A stretch of 64,000 nucleotides of DNA from an uncultured archaeon (GTDB lineage Archaea > Nanobdellota > Nanobdellia > Pacearchaeales > GW2011-AR1), in NCBI GenBank assembly GCA_902385655.1, contig CABMGO010000003.1:1-64000 (forward strand), given 5' to 3'. Of the stretch, positions 43,081 through 50,875 are shown piece by piece. Both the position numbers and the translations under genes were made by a program. How positions within the stretch are numbered: position 1 is the first letter of the stretch; each line of letters opens with the position of its first letter. Below the pieces are notes generated by a model that had not been told where the DNA came from, did no database searches, and worked only from the letters and a program-made list of their open reading frames with translations.

Positions 43081-43611
43081 CTATTCAAATTCCATACCTT
43101 GAAAAGCCCATTCTGCAAAATCGACAAGCCTTATTTCTCTACTTGTAGGGTTAAATAGAATATTTGATTCACTTAAAGCGTCCCGAGCAGAAGCTAAGCC
43201 TACTCGCTCTCCTAATTCCTCAAGTAAACGTCTTGCCATAACCATCCCTTCAACTCTCTGAATATATTCTAAACTTCTTAGCATGGGTACATCCAAAAAT
43301 TCTTGAACAAAACAGGGAAATTTTTCTTCTACTCTTCTTCCAGTTTGTCTTAAACTGTAATGCAAAGGAATATCATGTACTCCGTAGGGTCTTGCAACAG
43401 GAACATCATTTTCATAAAGAAATTGAGCTATTTTTGCTTCTCTTTGCAATAATTTTCTTGCTGCAGGATCAGCTCTTAAAGATCCTCGACCATTGCCAAT
43501 AAACTTTCCAAGTAGGTTGTCTGTCAAAAAATAAATTGTGGAGCTACCGCCACGTCTGAAAACTTGCTCTTCATATTGTTCTCTTCCAATCCAAATTAAT
43601 TCTGTTGACAT
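43081..43611 (-). CDS. RIO/Bud32-like minimal kinase, catalytic Asp replaced
   Basis: This is a 176-residue protein. GGSSTIYFLTDNLLGKFIG gives the nucleotide hairpin with Lys36, QREAKIAQFLYENDVPV gives the helix-C Glu (58), and LSESNILFN resembles the RIO1 catalytic loop HADLSEYNIL. Asn150 is kept but the catalytic Asp position is Ala145 (an Asp precedes it at 144). IRLVDFAEW (Asp164) is the metal loop. As in Bud32/RIO, the substrate-binding C-lobe is reduced. It may bind ATP without phosphoryl transfer, or use Asp144 in a shifted loop. It is related in design to the protein at 28008. Confidence 0.6.
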   Translation of the reverse strand: MSTELIWIGREQYEEQVFRRGGSSTIYFLTDNLLGKFIGNGRGSLRADPAARKLLQREAKIAQFLYENDVPVARPYGVHDIPLHYSLRQTGRRVEEKFPCFVQEFLDVPMLRSLEYIQRVEGMVMARRLLEELGERVGLASARDALSESNILFNPTSREIRLVDFAEWAFQGMEFE

Positions 43612-43709
43612 AAAATTGAGGAGATTTTTCGATTTTTAAATTTTACTTTAAGTAACTACTTTAAAAAAATAACAGAAATGATTATAAGGTCTGATCCTCC
43701 TCGAATTGC

Positions 43710-44153
43710 ATGATATCTGCAGAATCGCGTTTCAAGAAATATCTCCAATCGAGAAAAAAATTAATTGCTGGAATAGGGGTCGTCTTAGCTTGCTTATTTG
43801 GTCCGGCAGTTTATCGAGAAAATTTTTCTGAAGAAATAAAAAATACTTCTGATTTAATTAGAATTGTCAAAGAGGAAGAACCACGAGCAAGAAAGAATAG
43901 TGCTTCAAGACATATTTATTGGAGATATGGCAAGACTCCTTGGGGAACTGCGGCTTCTGCGAAAATTTCTGAAGAAGATTATATGATTATTTTAGATGGT
44001 CGGAGAAATAGAACAACTATTTGTCATGAGCTTTATCATATTTATGGAGGACATTGCGATAAGGCCTTTGAAAAAGGTGATTGGACAACTGCTGACAAAA
44101 TTAAGAATGAAATAACTGCAAATCTTTATGCTTGGTATGGATTAAGACTTTGA
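43710..44153 (+). CDS. Membrane-anchored HExxH metallopeptidase-like protein
   Basis: This is a 147-residue protein with an N-terminal basic stretch and hydrophobic anchor (about 18-33). The zinc motif CHELYHIYGGH places His106, Glu107 and His110, with His115 or Glu134 (NEITANLY) as candidate third ligand. The short catalytic domain suggests a minimal gluzincin-like or SprT-like peptidase. The protein at 19011 shares the same motif context with the first His lost. It diverges from the mini-kinase gene; the ferredoxin gene follows on the same strand. Confidence 0.65.
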   Translation: MISAESRFKKYLQSRKKLIAGIGVVLACLFGPAVYRENFSEEIKNTSDLIRIVKEEEPRARKNSASRHIYWRYGKTPWGTAASAKISEEDYMIILDGRRNRTTICHELYHIYGGHCDKAFEKGDWTTADKIKNEITANLYAWYGLRL

Positions 44154-44192
44154 CAGAAAAATTTATTAAGTGGGGAAATTTTTTAAAAGAAG

Positions 44193-44378
44193 ATGGCAAA
44201 AATAACCGTTGATAAAAAGAAGTGTATTGGTTGTGGAGCATGTGTTTCTGTTTGTCCAAGTGCTTTTGAAATGAAAGATGGAAAATCTTCTCCGATAAAA
44301 TCAAAGGTTGCGAATATAACCTGTGAAAGAGAAGCGGCTGAATCTTGTCCTGTTAATGCGATAAAAATTGAAGAGTGA
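44193..44378 (+). CDS. Ferredoxin, 4Fe-4S
   Basis: This 61-residue electron carrier has the cluster motif CIGCGACVSVCP near residues 11-22 and ESCPVNAI near 50, with an additional Cys in NITCERE. This matches single-cluster [4Fe-4S] ferredoxins of archaea. TATA-like TTTATTAAG lies about 28 nt before the ATG. It may serve low-potential enzymes such as the radical SAM protein at 14649. Three bases past its stop begins the first broken copy of the tRNA-Gly 3' end. Confidence 0.93.
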   Translation: MAKITVDKKKCIGCGACVSVCPSAFEMKDGKSSPIKSKVANITCEREAAESCPVNAIKIEE

Positions 44379-44381
44379 AAA

Positions 44382-44389
44382 GCAGTCGC
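44382..44389 (-). repeat. Copy 1 of the tRNA-Gly 3' end
   Basis: GCAGTCGC matches the acceptor end of tRNA-Gly. It is followed by element E4, then ATCTCACTCTCGG (44456-44467), which resembles the T-arm AATCGAACTCGG with changes, and then element E9. Confidence 0.5.
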
Positions 44390-44394
44390 TTCTG

Positions 44395-44454
44395 TTCGCA
44401 AAATACATCTCGAAAATAAGCCTAACAAAAATGTTTTCTCGAAGCGTTTTGCTC
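44395..44454. repeat. Hairpin element E4
   Basis: GCAAAATACATC (44398-44409) pairs with GAAGCGTTTTGC (44441-44452). Relative to E6 one C-G pair is changed to T-A, a compensating change, and there are two mismatches. The right flank GCTCA is shared with E6. Confidence 0.65.
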
Positions 44455-44467
44455 AATCTCACTCTCG

Positions 44468-44527
44468 GATAAATTTTCTGCTCCTTATTATTATGAATAA
44501 AATTTGTGTAAAGCCAGAAAATTTATC
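44468..44527. repeat. Hairpin element E9
   Basis: GATAAATTTTCTG (44468-44480) and CAGAAAATTTATC (44515-44527) are perfect 13-bp inverted repeats with a 34-nt loop. It lies directly after the degenerate T-arm of tRNA-Gly copy 1, in line with a second insertion into the same copy. Its arms resemble E8 rather than the GCACC group. Confidence 0.55.
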
Positions 44528-44591
44528 GTCCGCTTCATCGGCGTGAGACAGAAATATTTATAGCAGATTTCGTTTTCACTCAATCTGCAAG

Positions 44592-44603
44592 AATGCAGTC
44601 GCC
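44592..44603 (-). repeat. Copy 2 of the tRNA-Gly 3' end
   Basis: AATGCAGTCGCC is identical to 44742-44753 at the intact tRNA. After element E5 the T-loop part GAATCGAA resumes at 44666-44673. Confidence 0.65.
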
Positions 44604-44665
44604 TTTCGCAAAGAGCTCTTTCTGAGTTTTACATTTCAAGAATATGATGAAAGCCTCTTTGCTCT
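44604..44665. repeat. Hairpin element E5
   Basis: GCAAAGAG (44608-44615) pairs perfectly with CTCTTTGC (44655-44662). TTTCG on the left edge and TTGCTC on the right match E6, and the stem sequence has changed in both arms. It separates AATGCAGTCGCC from GAATCGAA in a tRNA-Gly copy, at the 3' boundary of the T-loop. Confidence 0.65.
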
Positions 44666-44743
44666 GAATCGAAGGCAAAACTGATGTTTTGCATCGATAT
44701 CTCGCAGAAGTAATAATATGCCCCAAGATTCTCGGCATATAAA

Positions 44744-44814
44744 TGCAGTCGCCGAGAATCGAACTCGGGTCACAACCTTGGCAAGGTCATATTCTACCAC
44801 TTAACCACGACTGC
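44744..44814 (-). tRNA. tRNA-Gly(GCC)
   Basis: This is a 71-nt minus-strand cloverleaf. Acceptor GCAGTCG pairs with CGACTGC, discriminator A, no CCA. The anticodon stem is TGACC/GGTTG (with G-T pairs) around TTGCCAA, anticodon GCC. The T-arm is CCGAG-TTCGATT-CTCGG. Seven bases downstream of the tRNA the minus strand carries GCCGAGAATC (44727-44736), the perfect 10-nt complement of its own T-arm 3' strand (44751-44760). This could be a trailer hairpin or an inverted T-arm fragment. Confidence 0.92.
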
Positions 44815-44857
44815 TTATGTTAATTTACTCTTTTGAGGATTTTTAAAGATATTGGAA

Positions 44858-45283
44858 TCAGTTCAGAACTTTTTCCATCCATCTAGGTTTATAATCTGGA
44901 ATAAAAACGTAACCTCTCTTTTGATAAAAATTAACCACTTCGGGATTTGTTCTAGGAAATAAACATGTTTTTTTGTTATCTCTTTCTTTTGCAAATTTTT
45001 CTAATTCTGAAAGGAGTAGATGACCTACACCAGCTCTCCTGTGATCTTTGTTAACTGCTAAAAAATCTACACTTATTGCATCTAGGTCAGGATTGTATCC
45101 TCGTTTTAGCGCACCAACTACTTTTGTCCCATGTAGAGCCACAATAGTTCTTTCGATAAATGGTCTAGAATCAACGTACATTTCTTGAACTGTCTGACTA
45201 TTCCTGAATGTTTCTTGGAATAAATCTGTCGCTTCCATAAATAATTCATCATTATCTTGAGTAAGGTGTAGTAGTCTTGGCAT
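44858..45283 (-). CDS. GNAT-family acetyltransferase
   Basis: This 141-residue protein has the acetyl-CoA binding loop HRRAGVGHLLLSELE, with R-x-x-G-x-G/A near residue 81. The preceding strand is ISVDFLAVNKDH and the C-terminal strand pair is NPEVVNFYQKRGYVF. All are standard for GNAT N-acetyltransferases. The substrate is unknown. It is encoded upstream of tRNA-Gly on the same strand, with no visible operon partner. Confidence 0.88.
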   Translation of the reverse strand: MPRLLHLTQDNDELFMEATDLFQETFRNSQTVQEMYVDSRPFIERTIVALHGTKVVGALKRGYNPDLDAISVDFLAVNKDHRRAGVGHLLLSELEKFAKERDNKKTCLFPRTNPEVVNFYQKRGYVFIPDYKPRWMEKVLN

Positions 45284-45326
45284 AAATGCTGTGACCCAAA
45301 ATCATTTAAAAAACTTACGAAATTAT

Positions 45327-45644
45327 CTAACTATTAAGGGTTAGTCTAGCCAGATTATTGATTGAGCGACTTCTATATTTTCCCATAACGGCTCCGTATA
45401 AGTAAAATGCTGGAAAGATAAGTTCATGAGCAAATATCCTCAATTCTGAATGATCTAAACATCGCCCAGCTTCAGCACGAACAGACTGAAATGGAGAATA
45501 GTTATATAACTGCTTCCAATCTTTTCTCATCTCATCAAATTTTTCTTGGTGTGGCTCCTGTGCTCTTCGAAATGCGGTCCAATCTGGCCTTTCTCCTTTT
45601 CTTACGGATCTAGGAATTTGGGCATTTATTGGAGAGTAATCCAT
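45327..45644 (-). CDS. Small protein, unknown
   Basis: This is a 105-residue basic, Arg-rich protein (VRKGERPDWTAFRRAQEP) with a mildly hydrophobic segment near residues 74-88 (LIFPAFYLYGAVMG). A TATA-like site upstream is not obvious; a run TTTTTTATAAG lies about 15 nt before the start on the minus strand. No family recognised. The clean frame between annotated neighbours is the main support. Confidence 0.45.
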   Translation of the reverse strand: MDYSPINAQIPRSVRKGERPDWTAFRRAQEPHQEKFDEMRKDWKQLYNYSPFQSVRAEAGRCLDHSELRIFAHELIFPAFYLYGAVMGKYRSRSINNLARLTLNS

Positions 45645-45678
45645 ATTTTTTATAAGAAAAGTTTGTTTAAAAAGATGA

Positions 45679-47268
45679 TTATTCGTAGTCGGCCATTTGA
45701 GAAAGATTTAATCTTTTTTCTTTAGGTTTTCCTGCTGCAATTACGTCATCAATTCTCAAAATCATTATTGCAACCTCTGAAGAAGATGAAATTGCCTGAT
45801 TCTTTACTTTAATCGGTTCAATTATTCCTCTTGCCATTGTATCTTCCACTTTTCCAGAAAATAAATTTAAGCCGTGATTTCTATTTCCGCCTTCATGGGA
45901 AACTTTTAATTCTGTTAAAACATCTAATGGATCAAGGCCCGCATTTTCTGCAAGTGTTGTTGGGATAAATTCAAGTGCAAGAGCAAATTGCTCTACAGCA
46001 AGTTGTTCTCTTCCTCTTAATGTTTGTGAGAATTCTTTTATTTTTCTTGAAAGTTCAATCTCTACTGCACCGCCACCGGCGACGACTTTTGGATCTTTAA
46101 CTATTGAAGCTAAATCGCCGAGTCCGTCTTTAATTGCTCGTTCAACCTCGTCAATAACATGTTCTGTTCCACCTCGAATGATAATTGAAATGGCCTTTGG
46201 ATTTTTGCATCCAGTAATATAGGTCATTCCCTCTTCGCCTTCTTTAATTTCTTCTACAACTGCTGCAAAACCTAGTTCTTTTTCAGATAACTCTTTCAAA
46301 TTAGAAATTATTTTTCCGCCAGTTGCCTTAGCAAGTTTTTGCAAGTCTGTTCTTGAAACTCTTCTAATTGCATAAATTCCTTTTTGTGCAAGATAAAATT
46401 GTGCAACGTCGTCAATTCCTTTTTGACAGACTACAACTTTTGCTCCAGAGTCTACAACTCTCTTAACCATCGCTTGTAAAATTTCTTCTTCTTGATTCAT
46501 AAAACTCTGAAGCTGTTCTGGAGAAGAAATAGAAATTCTTGTTTCTCTTTCAGGAGTTTTTATTTCAAAAGCACAGTCCAATAAAGCAACTTTTGCGTTA
46601 ATGACTTTTGTAGGCATCTCTTGAGAAACTCTTTCTTTGTCAATGACAATTCCTTCAATTAGTTTTGTATCTGAAATTGATTTTCCTTTTCTTTTTTCAA
46701 TTTTAATGTCGTCCAAATCTACTTTCCCATTTGTTGCAACAATTTTTACTGCCTGAACAATTAATTCTGAAAGTTTTTCTTTTGCATGTTCTGCGCCCTT
46801 ACCAGTCATTGCAGTTTGAGCAATTTTTGATAATTCCTCGTCGGAAGAAACTTCTGCTGATAAAGTTGGTAAAATTTGTAAAGCTTTTTCCGCTGCGAGT
46901 CTGTAACCTCTTGTAATAATTGTGGGATGTATTTTCTGATCTAAAAGTTTTTCTGCATTTTCTAAAAGTTTTCCTGCAAGCATTACGGCAGTGGTTGTTC
47001 CGTCGCCAACTTCTTCTTCCTGTGTTTTTGCAATTTCAACAAGCATTTTTGCAGCTGGATGTTCAATTGCCATTTCAGAAAGAATAGTTACCCCGTCATT
47101 TGTTACAATAATATTTCCCGCATTATCGACGAGCATTTTGTCCATTCCTCTTGGTCCTAAAGTAGTTTTTACAGTTTCGGCAAGAACTCTCGCAGCTAAA
47201 ATATTATTTCTTTGTGCATCTCTTCCAACTGTTCTTTCAGTATTGTCCGGTGAAATTTGGTTTGTCAT
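45679..47268 (-). CDS. thsA: Thermosome subunit (group II chaperonin)
   Basis: This 529-residue protein-folding ATPase forms double rings. Motifs: [10 protein letters not shown] at 37-46, NDGVTIL near 57, VGDGTT near 87-92, the apical helical protrusion, and [12 protein letters not shown] near 394. The C-terminus ends QMADYE without the Gly-Gly-Met tail of many thermosomes. Its ATG overlaps the stop of the preceding gene (ATGA), and it is last in an operon of four genes whose first three are unknown small proteins. The symbol is by family; alpha/beta paralogy is not resolved. Confidence 0.96.
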   Translation of the reverse strand: MTNQISPDNTERTVGRDAQRNNILAARVLAETVKTTLGPRGMDKMLVDNAGNIIVTNDGVTILSEMAIEHPAAKMLVEIAKTQEEEVGDGTTTAVMLAGKLLENAEKLLDQKIHPTIITRGYRLAAEKALQILPTLSAEVSSDEELSKIAQTAMTGKGAEHAKEKLSELIVQAVKIVATNGKVDLDDIKIEKRKGKSISDTKLIEGIVIDKERVSQEMPTKVINAKVALLDCAFEIKTPERETRISISSPEQLQSFMNQEEEILQAMVKRVVDSGAKVVVCQKGIDDVAQFYLAQKGIYAIRRVSRTDLQKLAKATGGKIISNLKELSEKELGFAAVVEEIKEGEEGMTYITGCKNPKAISIIIRGGTEHVIDEVERAIKDGLGDLASIVKDPKVVAGGGAVEIELSRKIKEFSQTLRGREQLAVEQFALALEFIPTTLAENAGLDPLDVLTELKVSHEGGNRNHGLNLFSGKVEDTMARGIIEPIKVKNQAISSSSEVAIMILRIDDVIAAGKPKEKRLNLSQMADYE

Positions 47269-47762
47269 TGTTTTTTCCCACGAGTTTTTAGTTTAACAAA
47301 TAAATCGGGGCATATATCTTCTAAGACACTTAAGTAATCATCAATCGTTTTATCTTTATATTCTCGTTGATTAGTTTTTATGACCTGATAAATTGGTTCG
47401 GCCATACTAAGACAGACTTCTCTATCCGATTTTTTTGTGCTTCCCAAATAACTCCCAGTTAATGCTTCAAGAAAGGAAATAGCATAACCAATTCTCGCAT
47501 GATATTGAACTGTTCTTCTTGAAGTTTCTAGTCTTTCGTTGAGAGATTTCATATATTTCTCATCTCGAGCAGGCTTAGCTAAGTGAGTCATTGTTTCACT
47601 TGCTCTGCGAGGTAAACTAGGCGTAGAAACTTCTTGTGGTTCCATATATCCAGGCATTCTAGCTTCAACATAAGGATTTCTGTGACCTGTTATTGCTGGA
47701 GTTTTTCTAGGATTAAGACCTGCTCTTTTTATTGCTTCTTGGAGAAAACTTTTTTTTGTCAT
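47265..47762 (-). CDS. Unknown protein cotranslated with the thermosome
   Basis: This is a 165-residue protein read from ATG 47762, which forms an ATGA overlap with the upstream stop; an ATG at 47780 would overlap by 22 nt. It is basic at the start ([24 protein letters not shown]), then helical. No Cys-pair or membrane segment. The 4-nt overlap with the thermosome start implies coupled translation. No family recognised; a chaperonin client or cofactor is speculation. Confidence 0.55.
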   Translation of the reverse strand: MTKKSFLQEAIKRAGLNPRKTPAITGHRNPYVEARMPGYMEPQEVSTPSLPRRASETMTHLAKPARDEKYMKSLNERLETSRRTVQYHARIGYAISFLEALTGSYLGSTKKSDREVCLSMAEPIYQVIKTNQREYKDKTIDDYLSVLEDICPDLFVKLKTRGKKQ

Positions 47763-48073
47763 TGTCTTCCATTTGGCCAAACTAGTTTTTCGGCTTCGTC
47801 TAATTTATTTTTTAAAGAATTATTTTTCGGATATTTCTCCATTATTGTTTGCATATGAGAATACATTTTTATTTCTTGATCTGATCCAGAACAACCATAT
47901 CTTCCACGAGACAAAGATTCAATTTTGTCCAAGTATCTATGAAACTGACAAACATCTTCGACAGCTTCCGAAATTAGAGTTTCGACTGAAATTTGACCAC
48001 TATACATTGCCCTATCTCTAAAAGCAGGATTGTCTACAAGACTTTTTGTCGAAACTCTTTTTTTGTTTGTCAT
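47759..48073 (-). CDS. Unknown small helical protein in the thermosome operon
   Basis: This is a 104-residue protein, charged and helical (VEDVCQFHRYLDKIESLSRG). Both ends overlap neighbours by 4 nt: its ATG overlaps the stop of the 48070 gene and its TGA overlaps the ATG at 47762. Unknown function. Confidence 0.55.
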   Translation of the reverse strand: MTNKKRVSTKSLVDNPAFRDRAMYSGQISVETLISEAVEDVCQFHRYLDKIESLSRGRYGCSGSDQEIKMYSHMQTIMEKYPKNNSLKNKLDEAEKLVWPNGRQ

Positions 48074-48531
48074 TGTTTATACCACTCTAGCGCATTAGAG
48101 TTTAATTTATTTGCTTCAGTAACTATTCCTTCAATTGCCATAACAGCAGGGGCGACATCACTTCTGTATGCACCGCTGAAAATGAAGTGAAGTTCATCGA
48201 GTTGTTTTTGGAAATCTGGGACGCATCGGACAGTTATAGCAGATCTTCCAAGTTGATAAATTCTTCTAAGCTGGCCTTCTTTTCTTATAGACTCTTCAGA
48301 AATACCTGCTTGAATCTGTTTTGCCAATAGTAAGGGATGAAGATTTTCACTATGTTCGGGGAAAAGAGTTCTTATTGCTAAATGATTTAGTGCTTTAACG
48401 CTGCCCAATAAGTAACTCGCATGAATTGCAGAACCTAGGCTATATTCAAAAGTCTCTAAAGCCTGTCTTTGAACAACTAGGGGCAATTCATCTCTTGTTG
48501 ATAAAACATAATCCTGAGTAATTATTGTCAT
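48070..48531 (-). CDS. Unknown helical protein, first gene of the thermosome operon
   Basis: This 153-residue protein is almost fully helical, with segments SLGSAIHASYLLGSVKALNHLAIR (cut for length: SAIHASYLLGSVKAL) and IYQLGRSAITVRCVPDFQKQ. It could be a small helical bundle. The promoter of the whole operon should lie upstream, in the 98 nt before 48630. There, TATA-like TTTATAAACT (48550-48559, minus strand) is about 24 nt before the ATG. The product is unknown. Confidence 0.55.
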   Translation of the reverse strand: MTIITQDYVLSTRDELPLVVQRQALETFEYSLGSAIHASYLLGSVKALNHLAIRTLFPEHSENLHPLLLAKQIQAGISEESIRKEGQLRRIYQLGRSAITVRCVPDFQKQLDELHFIFSGAYRSDVAPAVMAIEGIVTEANKLNSNALEWYKQ

Positions 48532-48629
48532 GATTCTAAAACCTAAAATTAGTTTATAAAAATTATTGTGATCGATTTATCTCTTGAGCAAGATTTAAAT
48601 ATACCGAGTTTATTGTATAGGAATAAAAG

Positions 48630-49133
48630 ATGGGAGTAAAAAACGAAGTATTTGACCAGACCTTGAAACACAAGGGCTATTTTAATTACACTGATTTGTA
48701 TAATTTTTGTTACAATTGGTTTAAAGATAATGGATATAAGAATCTTGCAGAGGAAGAATATATTGAGAAAATAGCACCGATAGGAAAAGAGATTCAAATA
48801 AAATGGGTAGCAAAGAAAAAAGTTTCTGATTATTTTAGACAGATTATAACGGTTAAGTGGCATATTCTTGGAATGACTGATGCTGAAGTAGAAGTTAATG
48901 GAAAGAAAGAAAAAACAAATAAGGGAGAAGTTAAATTAAAGATTAGTGCAGAAGTTGAAAAGGACTGGGAAGGAAATTGGGAGAAGACTCCCTTCTACGT
49001 TATGCTCAGAGGAATTTATGACAAATATATACTTAGAACAACAATTGATGAGTATGAAGATGCACTTACTGCAAAGGCATCTAACTTTGTTGCAGATACG
49101 AAAGCATTCTTGAATTTGGAAGGAAGGAAATAA
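48630..49133 (+). CDS. Conserved soluble protein, unknown
   Basis: This is a 167-residue protein. It has a helical N-terminus (YNFCYNWFKDNGYKNL) and strands IKWVAKKKVSDYF, ITVKWHILGMTDAEVEVNG and VKLKISAEVEKDWEG. A C-terminal helical segment, LRTTIDEYEDALTAKA, follows. I recall similar proteins in DPANN genomes without a function. TATA GATTTAAATAT (48592-48602) precedes a leader of a few bases. It diverges from the thermosome operon. Confidence 0.6.
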   Translation: MGVKNEVFDQTLKHKGYFNYTDLYNFCYNWFKDNGYKNLAEEEYIEKIAPIGKEIQIKWVAKKKVSDYFRQIITVKWHILGMTDAEVEVNGKKEKTNKGEVKLKISAEVEKDWEGNWEKTPFYVMLRGIYDKYILRTTIDEYEDALTAKASNFVADTKAFLNLEGRK

Positions 49134-49134
49134 T

Positions 49135-49440
49135 TAGATTTTTCTCGTCGATTTTCTTCGCCTGCATGAAGAGGCAATAATTCTCAGTATCATTCTTGCA
49201 GAAAGTCCGTCGAAGATATTAAGAACACTTGTCCTCTAGCCCTGCATGAAACACTTTCTATTCTCTAGAGAACCTATTGCACAGGTCCTGCATTTTTTAG
49301 TTCTACGCTTTCCAATCTCAAGTGTTATTCTCTGCAGAACACACTTTTTCTGCATTAAAAACCTGCCATTCTAAAGTGTTCTTCCATACTACAGGCTCCG
49401 GTCCTACATGTTATCTTTCTACGCTCTCCATTATCCAGAG
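49135..49440. repeat. Gene-free region with degenerate direct repeats
   Basis: No plausible gene lies in these 306 bases. A block GGTCCTGCAT ... TTCTACGCTTTCCA (49284-49314) recurs 116 nt later as GGTCCTACAT ... TTCTACGCTCTCCA (49400-49430). CCTGCATGAA occurs at 49161 and 49241. Composition is more GC- and CT-rich than the surroundings. It may be the remains of a tandem unit, a transcribed RNA or a decayed gene; I cannot tell which. Confidence 0.4.
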
Positions 49441-49473
49441 TCCCTCCATGCGGAGGGAAAACATTTATAAAAG
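49441..49473 (+). promoter_or_regulatory. Hairpin and TATA box before the gene at 49493
   Basis: TCCCTCC-ATGC-GGAGGGA (49441-49458) is a perfect 7-bp GC-rich inverted repeat. It ends just before CATTTATAAAAG (49462-49473), a TATA box 26 nt upstream of ATG 49493. The palindrome could be an operator at the TFB-recognition position or the end signal of upstream transcription. Confidence 0.5.
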
Positions 49474-49492
49474 AGAGCCACTAAAAAAAAGT

Positions 49493-50875
49493 ATGAAAAA
49501 AGTGGGTTTGATCATTTTAATATTATTTTTGACGAGTTTTGTATCATTTGCATCTGCATTGACTGCTACGCAAGACTCATTGGATGTTGCAATTATCCCA
49601 GAATTTAATCAACCAGGACATACTTCTATAATTGTGGAAGGTGCGGATCCAGGGCAGTATAATATGTATACTTTAACTGCTGTAAAAATTTTACCATCAA
49701 CACCATTTAATTTGGTAGCTGTGAGGAATAATATTAGTGTTGACATTTATCCTACATCCGAGTTAAGACCATTTGGCCCTGCGGCATATGAATTTGCCTA
49801 TGTAATAAGGAATACTGAAACAGATCAGAAATATGAGAATAAAATGGTTGTAAGAATCGTTTCTATTGAAGATGCATTTGAAGTTTCCTCAGATTCTAAC
49901 AGCCCAGACAGCGACAAAATAACTTTTTATGTTAAAAATAGAGAAGCTATTAACTTAAAAAATGTTCATGCAAGATTTACTTCTATTTTCTTTGATAGCG
50001 AGCAAACATTTGATGTACCTGCAAATGGAAAAAAAGAAATCAGCATTGCTGTTGATAAAGATAAATTAAAAAGAATTGAAGCAGGATCATATTTGCTTAC
50101 TGCTGTTTTTGATACTGATAAGGGTCAGAAAACAATTGAAGGAAGAGTTTATCTTGGTGAAAAGAAAGGAGTAGAGGCTAAAGAAACAAATGAAGGATTT
50201 TTTATACATAGAACAGATATTTCTAGAATAAATTATGGAAATGTTCAAGAAACAGTTAATGTTGATGTGCAAAAGAATGTTTTTAGTAGATTATTTAGTA
50301 CAGCAAGTGTTCAACCGGATGTTGTCAACAGAGATGGTTTCGGAGTTACATATTCTTGGGCGAGAACCCTTGGCCCTGCAGAAAGCTTCGAAGTAAAAGT
50401 AACTACTAATTATTTGTATCCAGTATTAATTGTTATCGCGATTATTTTGATAATAATTGGTTTCAAGAGATTTACTGAAACAAAGGTTGAAATGACAAAA
50501 TCTGTTTCTCCAGTAAAGACACAATCTGGACAGTTTGCATTAAGAGTAAGAATACACGTTAAGGCAAAGAAGAGAGTTGAGAATGTCTCTATAATTGATA
50601 GAATACCTGGCGTAGTTCAAATCTATGAGAAGTTTGACTCTATTTTAAGACCAACAAAGATAGACACAAGAAATAGAAGAATACAATGGGACTTGGGTGA
50701 AATGGCTGCAGGAGAAGAAAGAATGCTTACTTATATAATATACTCTACTGTAGGAGTTGTAGGAACATTCTCATTGCCTAGAACACTTGCTGTATTTGAA
50801 AAGGGCGGAGAAATACATGAAATAGAATCAAATGCGGTTTTCTTTATGGCTGAACAAAGAGCTCAGGATGAGTAA
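49493..50875 (+). CDS. Membrane-anchored envelope protein with external Ig-like part and DUF11-like inner domain
   Basis: This is a 460-residue protein read from ATG 49493; a longer in-frame start at 49322 lacks a promoter and would put the signal peptide inside. Signal peptide residues 1-21 (MKKVGLIILILFL). The external beta-rich region runs to about 300 with repeated hairpins. TM at about 305-325 (YLYPVLIVIAIILIIIGF), then a tail with KTQSGQFALRVRIHVKAKK and WDLGEMAAGEERMLTYII, a pattern of DUF11-type beta-sandwich repeats usually found outside cells. Either the topology is reversed or this fold serves inside. Conserved in related archaea as far as I recall. Confidence 0.65.
   Translation: MKKVGLIILILFLTSFVSFASALTATQDSLDVAIIPEFNQPGHTSIIVEGADPGQYNMYTLTAVKILPSTPFNLVAVRNNISVDIYPTSELRPFGPAAYEFAYVIRNTETDQKYENKMVVRIVSIEDAFEVSSDSNSPDSDKITFYVKNREAINLKNVHARFTSIFFDSEQTFDVPANGKKEISIAVDKDKLKRIEAGSYLLTAVFDTDKGQKTIEGRVYLGEKKGVEAKETNEGFFIHRTDISRINYGNVQETVNVDVQKNVFSRLFSTASVQPDVVNRDGFGVTYSWARTLGPAESFEVKVTTNYLYPVLIVIAIILIIIGFKRFTETKVEMTKSVSPVKTQSGQFALRVRIHVKAKKRVENVSIIDRIPGVVQIYEKFDSILRPTKIDTRNRRIQWDLGEMAAGEERMLTYIIYSTVGVVGTFSLPRTLAVFEKGGEIHEIESNAVFFMAEQRAQDE

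Noticed and set aside
44192..44378. Second Fe-S cluster in the ferredoxin
   Set aside because: Only one complete CxxCxxC plus CP set is present, so a single [4Fe-4S] cluster is the supported reading.
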